From Anisakis pegreffii (lineage: Eukaryota > Nematoda > Chromadorea > Rhabditida > Anisakidae), in assembly GCA_035041965.1 (NCBI GenBank), contig JAPYMA010002833.1:1-64000 (forward strand): a stretch of DNA of 64,000 nt, read 5' to 3'. Below the pieces are notes generated by a model, which saw only the letters and a program-made list of their open reading frames with translations, was not told the DNA's origin and did not search any database. This document shows, one piece after another, positions 37,401 through 48,546 of this stretch; position 1 is the stretch's first letter, and every line of letters starts with the position of its first letter. The position numbers and the translations under genes were made by a program.

Positions 37401-38249
37401 TCATGATGTCCTTATGGTCTATACAAGCAACTTAAGGCGAGCGAAATTTTTATTGAATTAAGAGACGAACGCTTTTTCAAGTGTGAAAAGGTATACCCGT
37501 CTTGGATTCGAAGCTTTTGCATCAGCTCTTATCTTATCGTCCAGTTGCCTTTCATACAGAAGTTGTTTGTGATGTTTTCGAACCATATGTGCGGTTATGT
37601 TCGTTGCACATGCTGACTTGATGTTTTTACCGCACAATGAACAACTGAAACCCTCTTCAGTCTCCTCAACCATTTTCCACACAAATGACGTCCGTGAACG
37701 AATCCGTTTCCTCGTTCCCGATTCGGCTCTGTGACCACCACTGTTATCTGATAATGGAAGACAGCTGAACCACCTTCATATGGTGGAAAGAAGAGATGTA
37801 AAATTGCATGCGATTGATCAGAATGAATTGCTGACATTTGCAACCTATGATTGTTGAAGCCACTCTCCAATAATCATCACCAAATATGATTATGTAAAGG
37901 ATTTACCTGGTCGTGCTTGAACGTCACGTTTTGCGGACGATTGCGGTTGAAAATCACCTTCTGGTTCCATATTTTCATCGTTAATTGAAGAATCGCGAGA
38001 TTCGATCGCATTTTCACTGGTTTCATTCTTCATCCTACGCTCGACTATCTCGTCGCTATTGCTGTCCTTCACCTGACCACGTACCACTCCAGCTTTAACA
38101 TCTTCATTCGCCTCTTTCAAATCAACACAAGCCGGCTTTGCCATCAGCAACTCATTTATGGGCTTGTTAAATGTGCTTTTTTTCAGTGATCGCCGTACAC
38201 CCGCAAGGAACGTTTCCTTCAGAAACCTCTTCTCTTTCGACTTCATCAT
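34477..38249 (-). CDS. Domesticated hAT transposase-like protein with BED zinc finger
   Basis: Seven exons join in frame: 38249-37907, 37747-37497, 37283-37071, 36846-36047, 35722-35515, 35342-35100 and 34926-34477, encoding 835 residues. Residues 1-114 are basic then acidic/polar. A BED finger lies at about 127-175 (RKRIRSRTSFVWK, Cys150, Cys153, His168, His173). The hAT RNase H-like core follows, with VDAVSISLTIS (about 308-318), GIKHKVFRIVGD (374-385) and, after the insertion region, TERPTISHVLPAVLELSEHL (about 585-604). The dimerisation block at 764-797 has FWLRHK and LTVPAGSSNVAKLF. In active hAT enzymes the first block ends in an aspartate (LTTD.W) and the last contains SER. Here the aligned residues are Ser318 and about Ala794, while Asp385 may be kept. 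The frame is intact across seven exons, so the gene looks exapted and non-catalytic, as in vertebrate ZBED/ZNF618 proteins. Its role is unknown; chromatin or DNA binding is an inference. Confidence 0.85.
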
Positions 38250-39675
38250 TGCACAAACCACGACAATCTATTGATGATAGTGGTCCTGAAAAATTTCATG
38301 CAGCTACAATCAAGCTTAAAAGTAGTGTTTAGCAATATTACGGAACTGCAAACAAACGCATCGGAAATGAAACAGTCGTAACCCGGTAAGGAGGTAATAA
38401 TACAAAAATGTTCACCTAGTCACGTTCGCTCAATCATGATAACTTCTCGAATAAATGAAGCATAGTACATTGTAAAAGGTATCGTTAACTTGAAATACAG
38501 AAATTTTCTCCGCCAGAAATTTCTCAACAGACTTTATCATCCGAAAACTTCACAATTTTTACAAACCATCAATATACAATGACCATTTGACTGATCGCAT
38601 GTGATTTAGTAATATCGAAAACGATCAAGCATATCCGGAAAATGTTCGCGCTTGCACTCTTCATAAAAAGTACCCTCTTCGTATCGTACACTTCTATTAG
38701 GATCCCCATCAATAAGCAAAAAATATCGCAAAAATAGAAGCCGAAAACAAGGAAAAAAGTTATCATTGAAAATGAACGTGAAAATTTGACAGCACTGATG
38801 ACGACACAACATTGAGGTGAGCGAAATGATGTCAGTGAATGGGAATGGTCGTTGATAAATAAGATGTCAAAACTTTACTCGAACGAGAGCACTTATCAAG
38901 TATCGCTTCTAAGGAGAGAAGGCACATTCTGCTGTATTCTTTATATGACATCCTATCTTCAGGGCATCACTGATCTAACCCGGAAGGCTGAGCGCTGTTC
39001 ACCTGTCATATCAAAATGACATCGTTAATCTACGAAAACAATTGTCTCTCTCGAATAGCTGCTGCATCAAAGTCGATCAGCGATGAATTTTTTCTTTCTA
39101 TTCGTTTTCTGATATTTCTGATATCTCGAATACTTTGTAATATTATTTTCTACTTTCATTACAAGTTTCATTGAATACTCGATTGAAGTATTATAGTACG
39201 GAAACATCACAATACTTATTATGATATGGTAATACAAACTTCGAGTACTGAACTGTAAAGTATTGCCTGCATATGCTGAATTGAACGTAGAATTGTTCAC
39301 TAGATTCGCTCTCAGAATGAGAACTCCATTTAAGAAGAAATAAAATCACAGCTGATAATAAGTTTGATTCGACTTTTTACACAAACATGAATATGAATGA
39401 ACTGTACACATTTTCATGATATTTTCACCATTGGAAATTTCGCAATTAACCGTTACATATGAGGATGTGCACATGAAAACTGCCGAGTGGTATGCATGGT
39501 TTCATGCGTTGTTTTGAAATCGCCTCTGTCGAAAGCAGCAATCCTGAATGGTGAGGCTTTGTTATGCTGATGCTAAACCTGTGCCAGTTGACTGTTTTGA
39601 ATTGAGGTTAACTTATCGTTAAATAAATTTTGCCCTGGTATCAATTCAGTCTTTCATGGATGGTTCCTTAAGAAT
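38250..39675. other. Upstream region of the hAT-derived gene
   Basis: A TTTTTCAG acceptor-like site ends at about 38,286 on the minus strand, about 37 bases before the start codon. It may accept a spliced leader or a non-coding first exon. No other gene is supported. Minus-strand frames of 65-77 codons here are unremarkable. Confidence 0.4.
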
Positions 39676-40390
39676 GTAGCAAACCTATATTTCTATAGCG
39701 ATGTATAATATCTATTGATCTATTGTCATCAAATGCATATCAATGAGTACCATTGCGCTAGTTGAGATTGCTTTAATAAAAAAGCTATATCTCCTCAACT
39801 AAGCAAAATCGCCCGACAAGATATATGTTTTTCTGAATGCAGAGATCCTGCTCGATCTATTGGTGTAAAGAAATTGATATGTTACTGGTCAAAGCTGAGG
39901 GTATGGTAGGCTTGAATGTGGCAACCCCTATAGCATGAGCATAATAGCTATATCTCTTCGCAGAGGCGGAATTTTTCGGTAGGTTTTTCATTTTTAGAAA
40001 GCAGAGGTTTTTCTCGATCGAACGGTGTACAAACATCAATATGTTTTCGGACAAACTTGAGAAGACGGTAGGCTTGAATGCATCAAGCCCATATTTGTAT
40101 GGTAATACATAATACGCATTGATCTATAGTGATCAAATGCATATCATTGAGCACCATTGCGCTAGTTGAGGCAGCTTTAATAAAATAGCTATATCTCCTC
40201 AACTAGGCAAAATCGCCCGACAAAATATATATATTTCTGAATTCAGAGATCCTGCTCGATCGATTGGTGTGAAGATATTGATATGTTACTGGTCATAGCT
40301 GAGAGTACGGTTGGCTTGAATGTGGTAACTCCTATGGCATCAGGAAAATATTTCCTCAATGAGGCGAAATTTTTAGACGGTTTAGCTTAA
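39676..40390. repeat. 403-base-period tandem repeat, locus B (about 1.8 units)
   Basis: The block ATTGATCTAT.GT.ATCAAATGCATATCA.TGAG..CCATTGCGCTAG near 39,712 recurs near 40,115, an offset of about 403. The following block (CTATATCTCCTCAACTA.GCAAAATCGCCCGACAA) recurs likewise. The sequence between copies shows a second, diverged half ending ACTTGAGAAGACGGTAGGCTTGAATG. The family is the same as 6,991-7,525, about 33 kb away. It has no open frame and looks like a dispersed satellite-type repeat. Confidence 0.85.
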
Positions 40391-42128
40391 GTTTAGCTTA
40401 AGCTGAAATTTGAACATTGGCACTTTTATATACGACGCATTAATTGCTTGATGTTTGGTAACAGTTTCTGAGAGTGATCAGCATTTGCCTCAACTCCTCA
40501 AGATAATTTCATGACAATCGTGCAGTAGGCGATTTCTTGGCTTTGACTTAATCAGTTGGCATGGAATGTCTAATGTATGGCATACTGAGTCGCAAAATTT
40601 TTTGCCTGAATAACTTCTGTAACACGTTGAATTCATTTTGTCCGAAAACCAACTTCTGCCAAATGCTAAAGTATTCAACGGCTCCGTGCTCATGTTGATT
40701 CGTTTGGTGAAATTCTTCAACGCCACATTTCGAGATGATATGGTTTATTTTAATGCTCACTCTCCTATTGAGTTTGCGGCGGATATTTGAAAAACTGTGT
40801 TGTTTCTCTGGTGTTTGCGAGAGAGTCAGCTGAAATTTGTTTTCATAAATTATTTCTTTCACAAAGAAATTTCGGCTGTAAGACATAAATTAGCTGTTGA
40901 GAAAATCGTTTTTGGTTTAGTTTCATAAGGGTTTTTGCGTGTAAGTGCGTTCGCTGGTTGCGTTTAATAGATCGCTGAAATAAATCTATTGGGTTCATTT
41001 AAGAAATTCAAAAAACGATCCTGTTCGTCGGTTTCGTTGTTCGAATGTTGTTCCATTCAGCCGTTTGATTGTTGCTGTTGCTGTTAAAATGACTAAGTAT
41101 TTATCCCTCGCAAAACGTTTTCCTCGATGCCGCCACGCCATTTGTGTTTGTGCAAATGATCTGCTGATTTATTTTGCCTCCCACGACGATCGTGATGATG
41201 TGGATGAGTAATCTGTGCGGCGGCCGCATCGATGTTACATCCAAACGCTTCTTGCTACATTGCTTTCACTAATTTGCATTTTAAAGTACATTTCGAAAGG
41301 AATCAACATTCGTTGCTGCAACGATCTGTGAAAAAATCAATTTTAAGTTATGACTAAACATTATCTGTGTGAAGTGAACGCTTCTGAAACACCGAATGAG
41401 TCGTTGCAATTATTTGAACGCAGTATTCGACGAGTTTATATGCAATCCCATTGTTTGCCTCAATCAAGTCGTTTTCGATTGCAAAAAGAATCAACATTTT
41501 GTTGATTTATTCATTCTGTATATTCAACTGAGCATCTGCTATTCGCTGCGAATGATTTCCTGAACGCTAGAAGGATCAAAGAGTCACATAATACCCAATC
41601 GTTTGTTTCTAACTGATCACATAACCATTCACTTCGGAGGTTTTTCAGTTCTGTGAAGTTAGTGTGAAATTCAAAGCAACGTAAAGCTTTTGAAACAATC
41701 CAATACACACTGAAACATATGCTGGTCATTTCCTTTGAATGTAGCAATAACAGACACTCACAAGTCACGGATCTCGAGTGCTCACATGATTTTCGACCAG
41801 GAATTTTAAGAAATCAAACGTTGTCATATATTGAACACGATTCCATCGTTCAGCTCTATAGATGCTTGCAAAAAATCATATCATACGCATCTGTTATGTG
41901 ATTTTTGATGAGGATAATATTTCTTTGAAGTTAGAAATTAATCTCAAAGATAGATTCGCTGAAAGGCATCTTCGAATGTCAGGCCATTCGTAAACGAAAG
42001 AGTACATGAATGATGTAATAAATTGCATTACATCTTTCATGTGAAATTTTCAGTTACATTTGCCGCCGTTCAAAATTATCCTTCGGAAAAGTTAATTTTT
42101 CGACGACTTTAACATTTGATGGTTCTCA
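40391..42128. other. Intergenic, no supported gene
   Basis: The longest frame is 112 codons on the minus strand (40,886-40,548) with no recognised domain. A NotI-like GCGGCCGC lies near 41,219. A 15-base near-perfect inverted pair (CATGAATGATGTAAT / ATTACATCTTTCATG) lies at about 42,006-42,042. Confidence 0.35.
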
Positions 42129-45100
42129 TTAAGAGGAGTGGTTGACGGTATACTTCGTGCAGACGGATGAGATGATGTTATTCTTAGGGACTTCTGAGGA
42201 AATTCTGCAAATGAAACCCAATATTCTGAAACTTTTCGCATCATTTCTGATTTGTGCACCAATTAGGAACTTCTGTATGTTTGTTACGTGAGGTAGGATT
42301 ATCTCGATCATCTCAGTCAAATCAAGTTGCTTTATAGGGCCGAAACGGCCAATGAACAATAAACTCAATCAAGATCAGTATCCATATTTGTTGATCATGA
42401 ATTTGCAGGAACGGGAAGTAAATTCGATGGGAACTAATCCGAGAGCTGCGTTCTGCGCTCAAGCACCTTACGGCTGACGGAACGTCAGGTCGCCAGTTAT
42501 TGTTTGCTCGGAAACTTGTCAAGAAATTCATTTTGGAGTAGCCCTACGAATTTTGCAAAAAGTAAATATGTCTATTTTTAGTCTGAAATCATTCGGTGAT
42601 TTGAACGAGCTTTGCATCATTGTGTAAATATCAGTTGTTTTTTGTGAGGATTCTGTTTTTTTTGTGTCATTTCATCTTTTTTCTATTTGATTAGTTCAGG
42701 TTTTTATTTATCATTGTTCAAATACAATTCTTTCGACTGTCCTCTTCAGCTATCTGTACTCACCCACTCCGCTTGCGTGTGATAGTTTCCAGAAGTCACT
42801 AAAGATGAACATATTCATCACTTCGTTTCCACCTTCAGAACTTCATCTGATAACCAATCGTTTCTGATGTCTATTGTAGAGCACTATTTGATGCGTTCTC
42901 ATTGTAGACCAGCGATTTGAGAAATTGCTGAAGATTCATCCGGAGTGGAAGTTGTTTCATTTCCACCCTCTTATCTTTATGCCAAACAAGTGCGTGTATA
43001 TGCTGGCGTTTGATTATTCACCTAATGCAATTCTTCAATATTCATAAAATTTTTTCATCGTTCATTCCTCTCTCAACACCAACGCCATATGGTAGTTGTT
43101 GTTGTTTGATATCTATCGGCTGTTTGAATAAATGACTTACTTAGTACTGGTCGATTGCGATTTTTTGTTTCTGGTTACATTATGCCTTGCTTTCATACTT
43201 ACTTTCACTTACTGAATAATCGACGGACGGACGGACGGATGATTATGATTCAGACGAGTGAAGTGGGTAATGAAGGGCAAGCAGGGCAGCAGCAGCAGCA
43301 GCAGCACGACAAAAGTATGCAAGTGCGCTACGGCCACCAAAGAAAGGCAAAAAGAACGAAGGAACACGTCAAATGCAAATTAGCCAGCTTTAGCCTTGGC
43401 TGGCTGATTCGTCGTTGCGTGCAAAAAAACGCACTGTGTGTGGCCAATTGTTCAAGGAGAATGAACGAAAAAGAAGAAGCAATAACCATTTTTTGATGTA
43501 TTTTATTTATTGCTTTTCAATATGACACAACAGCAACAAAAATCATCAACAAAAACAACAAACAACATCGCCACCAACCATCCTCCACCAACCATTCCAT
43601 TCGTTCAACCAACCAGATATCATCGATACGTACAAACATCGAAATATGATTGCTGATGACGGCACACTACTTATTCGGTGTTTTAGTCGTCCAAGATTCA
43701 TTTCACACTCTTTTATCCATATCTAACCAATCATCTATCCACCCATTTCACTAGAATCAACGAACCGCTGCCTGCCTCCTCTTTATTCATTATAATTTGA
43801 AGTCATTTTCTCAGTTCAATTCAACTTCTAATTTCACATAGTAAATGCCTCATTCACATCGCTTCATTAGTATCGCAACACATTTGCTTTTATTCAGTTG
43901 CATTTCATTTCGTATATCTATGAGACTGTTCACTGTAATAATGCTACATGCATCATTTCCATCAATTGATAGATACTTCATCGTGTTCATATAACAAGTG
44001 AAGATCTGATGAGCACGACCGTTGCTACTGTATTCGCCAATGCTTTTAGCTTGAGCTCTTTCAGTCTTAGTCCAGTGCAGCTGGGCACGTTCATTTTCAG
44101 TACCCTGTGAAGAGCGCAACGACATTCGAGTTTAAGCACAGCTGATTGTGAATTGTGCTGAATGGATGAATGTCTGTACGCGGCTTGAGTTCAAGTGTAA
44201 ACGTAAGCTTAAGGTTAAGCGTAACCGTGATCTCAAGAGCTAGCTGAAGGTTAGGTTTCAGCTGGAGCTAAGATAGTCGAAAAAAATTTTTGTAGACACC
44301 CTTTCAGAAGTGCGCAGTTCAAAAACTTTCGTATTCTCACAGAATTAAACCGTTCGCATACTTCACTGATCGCTTGTGTAAGAGACCTATCGATGTTGTG
44401 ATTGCAACTGTCTTTGATCAATTTGAATCGTTGATTGTTTCTTTCATTGCTAATGATCACATGGGCAGCCTTGTACGTTAATCCTGCCTTTGTCTGTCGA
44501 TGCAATGTCCACTAGCTGCTAACTAAACCCGATTGGAATCTCAAACCTGATATCGTTTCGAAAGAGATATTCACAATTTAATCCAGTGCACTATGCCATA
44601 TATCCTCAAGTTCGTATATCGGAGTCGCCTCATAGATTTGCATTTGAGTGGAATTTGATTGCTGTGTAATCATCACTAAAATATAGGTAATAAATTTTTG
44701 CGTGCGAATAATTTCATTGATATGTTTCTCAATTGTTGTAGATACATGTGTGCACATGGTGCGCGCATATACGAACATGATATATTCATCATAATGTTAA
44801 ACACATAAATACCCCAATAAACGTTTTTTTCGACTATATTCAGCTGAAATCAAAATTGAATCCATTTGAAAGAGTGTTTTTTTGGTCTGGTTTGATTGTG
44901 TCTTACATCGATTGTTTGGTAGGTCGTACATTCATATGCCTTATTCCCATACGACCGAAGGCTATTGCCCAGTTGGCCATTGCAGCTTATACGCACCATT
45001 AGCTCTCTTCTCTCGTTCTTGCAATAGAGTGTGATGAGGAGCATACGGTAGATGAGAACGCACGAAAATAGTATTCGCTTTTGAGCAATAGTCACACAGT

Positions 45101-46072
45101 TAGTTGACTCACTAGAGAACACCACCAACGAACATTGAAACTTTGATTTGAGTTTACGAATTGACTCAACGCAACAGAACTTTTCACCGTAAGTTGTCCA
45201 TAAATTGAAGCACTCTCTTGCGGAACTTACTGTTGCCCGGAAGAACAGTCTGAGTAATGACACACAGCTGATAGGGATCACTTTTTTGGGGAAAATTAAA
45301 AAGTTTGGAATATTTGTCCTTTACAAGGATACATACACCCGAAAGTATCAAACGGAAGTTTTGTGGTGAATGCAGGGTTCGATGCAAGCAGTGACAAGAG
45401 ATTTCACTTGAACGAAATCAATCTGACACCTCTTGAGAGAGCTGTTGAGCGAGCGCATCGACAGAATGTAGTTAATTGTTTTCGAATAGTCGTTTAGCAA
45501 ATTCTTCGGCAGTTCGCATATAAAAGTAACTGAAAGTCGCAAGAAGTTAATTGAGCGTATTGTATACGGTAGCGATGATTCGAGTCATTTAATGTTAGTG
45601 TCTGGATAAATGGTTATTGCATTGTGAGCAGGGAGGCTCATTGAAGTGATCAAATTTCGATTGCGTACGCAAAAAAAGTGATCATTTTTTAAATGATCTT
45701 CTCAAGCAAAAACTTAATCCGTCGTTGATTTGTGTCGATATAAAACGAAAATTTCATTGAATCTCCTCGTTTCATTTGATTGAAACACATCAAAACGGCT
45801 TTACTTGCGGCATCGTTCTGAGCATAAAATAGACTTTAAGATAGCCTTTCTTTCGAGAGAGGTATCTTTATCCATTCGAAAGCTTCATACTAAAATTGCG
45901 CTTTTTTCATGAAGCGCAAGACTAAAAGATACAGAACGAGAAGGGTATCATGAGACGTGAAATGATAATGTTTGCACTGAAATTTCGTGAAGGATTGCAC
46001 CTTACATTCTATGCCCTTGACGAGCAGCAATCTGGCACAAATTGAGATACGTTTCAGCTGTTTTTCACTCAT
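42129..46072 (-). CDS. Probable multi-exon gene of unknown family (incomplete model)
   Basis: The first three exons join in frame: 46072-46006, 45529-45408 and 45318-45231. They start MSEKQLKRISICARLL and continue with ICELPKNLLNDYSKTINY and PYQLCVITQTVLPG. Further minus-strand segments with coding-like composition and regularly spaced cysteines lie at about 45,200-44,900, 44,500-44,250, 44,100-43,860 and 42,330-42,129 (ending SSVCTKYTVNHSS). I could not join these in phase. The cysteine spacing may indicate a nematode secreted domain, but no clear signal peptide is seen. These could be two genes rather than one. Confidence 0.3.
43220..43320 (+). repeat. GACG and CAG microsatellites
   Basis: A run of ACGG units (about 43,222-43,241) is followed by a CAG run (about 43,287-43,306). 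They fall in a 113-codon plus-strand frame that I do not regard as a gene. Confidence 0.7.
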
Positions 46073-48546
46073 CGCAAAAGATGGTGTTCTGAGAGCATCA
46101 CTAGATTTTGATGGTGGAATATAAGAACACTGATCATTGATTTGTGTTTATCTTGCATGATAGTCAATGTGATTAGGACTTGAGGATAAGCTTATTTTAC
46201 GGATATTTTTTAAAGTAATTCAGCTACGATAACAAATTATCCATTGGCGAAGAGTAGCAGTACAACACAATTATCAATGATTGATTTCGTGTTCAGTTTC
46301 AGTGCGTTGAGGACTTCTTGTTCAGATACACATAGGAATATTAGTGGATTTACAAAGAGTGATCGAAGAAATATTGAACTGCATGTATTATAGGATATAG
46401 CTCAAGTTCAATGTTAGCAATATGTTTGCTCTAGATAAGTGGAAAGAATAACCTTCAATCATGAAATTAGACAATCAAGTACCACATCGAAAATGTTCAG
46501 TATCTTATTTTATACACCTCATTTATCTAGTTCTTTGTTAAGCTTGAGAGCCGTTTGAGTACTTTGCTGTCCTCATAAATTCTGAGACCAGTGCAGTTGT
46601 TCAGTGGTCAAAAGTAGTGGTCACTTGCTACGTTTAATGCTCATTTGCTACTTTACTTATCAAAATGGATACTTACTGTAGAGCGTCCTTAAGGCAACTT
46701 CACTAATATGGGTCCTTTCTGTCGTGGCACACATATTCTACTGGTTAGCTTTGTCGTCAGCTTCACACTCACAGATTGTATCCAATTTGGACTATTCCAT
46801 GTAGTGTTAATGTTACAGCCATAAACGTTACCGGTTTAATTATCTCATTAAAGCTAGTGAGTTTAACATCGGTTTTAATTTGTTCTATCCAGATCAGTTG
46901 CTTTCTACCTGTTCAAAATGGATACTTTATGTAATCGGAGGGATGAAGTACCATATCGAGAATGTTCAGTATCTTACTTCCGCTGTTTAATTGTTGATAC
47001 CTTGTTCACATTGTCGCATCTAATTGCATTTCGCAATTACAACTCATCGTTGACCTGAGGCTCATCGTCGTCACGTCTTACTTCATTATCCATGGTCAAT
47101 GAACGAATTCGTATCAGACCCAAACTCGTCAGTTTACGAGGCCTCATCAAATCATTGTGATCTTTCTTCAGTAACATTATTCCTCGCTAGTTTTTTCTCA
47201 ACCATGAGTTTGAGGAATTTTAAAAGTGTTCATTTCATTCGAGCACGTCGAGCGAATGTTCGGACTTGACAATGTTTAAGGCGACAAACGTGTTTTGAGC
47301 GTTCCAATGTCGAGGGTATCGAAAATTCCACTGTTCTTAGGTTGTATTGCGGTTTGTCTCGAACGAAAATGTTTCCTGGTGGAATCGATAGACGTCAAGA
47401 TTTGAATTTGGATGCATATTTATGAATGAATATACGTACGTATTTATGTATTGGATCATAATAAATGTGTTTAGCGGTGTTCATTTGAAATCAAAATGTT
47501 TGCATGAATAAATAAATATTATGAATATATTGAGAATGTACACACAACATATGTGTGTTCATATGATCGGACGGTCATTAAATGAATATTTTCAAATTAT
47601 ATCGTTTTTTTTTAGCGATAGCCGTCGTCGTCATTTGAAATAAGGCGACGACTGATTTTCGTTTGGTTTCGTTTCGTTTCGTTTCATTTCGTTTTCATTT
47701 CCATTTTCCACTCGCCGAATATCGCTGTTTGATGATAAATAATGGGCGTTTCCAAAAGTATATTTCAATCACTTAAATCAACATGAATACACATACATAT
47801 ACATTTCATATAAATAATGTAGACACAACTTATCCGAGCACTCTCAAGCAGCACCATTCAGAATCACCGTTGTTTTCTCGATGACGACGCTAATGACGGT
47901 GACGATGCTGTTATTTCCTTCCTTCTGAAGCGCTTACCTATGCGCATCCAACCAGATGCCGCATTCCTAAACAAAACCCACAAATCCATATCGTACTTTC
48001 CGTTCTCTTCACGTTTTGCGTATAATCAATGTTGCATCGTTTTTCACGCATTCCTTCCATTTTTTCTAACTCTACTCCTGTTAGCGCTGGTCATATAAGC
48101 AACTAACGCAACAAAGATGCTTAGATACCGTAGTCATTATTCGTTGTCTCATGCATCTGCTTCATATGGAGCTCGTGAAGGCGATGCGATTCGTTACATT
48201 TTGATGTTGTTCCATTCGAATAGTGGTTTTGTAACGTCCATTGAGTGATCCGAAAGATTTTGGTAGTAATATGGTCGTACATTGCATTGATTCGACGGTA
48301 TTGTTATGAAAGACTTGTTGCTTTGAATCACGTTAGATATGTGAAGACGATTTATACTCATGCTGATTCAAGCATTTACTGAATGTTTGAACGCGAACTT
48401 TGTGATGTATTGAACAGATTCAGTAATGACAGTATTGTTGTGGTTAGCGAACAGTAATACAATACGATGTCGACTGAATGCCGCAAAAGGCAGATAGGTA
48501 CCTGATTGATACCGTTGAGAAGATAAATGTTTGGTTGTTTTGAGAT
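46073..48546. other. Intergenic region between divergent genes
   Basis: This 2.5 kb separates the minus-strand gene of unknown family from the mab-3-like gene. It has partial repeats: GTACCA.ATCGA.AATGTTCAGTATCTTA at about 46,480 and 46,945, and TCAAAATGGATACTT at about 46,661 and 46,914. A TTTCG pentanucleotide run lies at 47,660-47,695. No coding structure is visible. Confidence 0.45.

Noticed and set aside
43155..43496. 113-codon plus-strand frame with a glutamine run
   Set aside because: The run is a CAG microsatellite next to a GACG repeat. No domain or conservation signal is evident.
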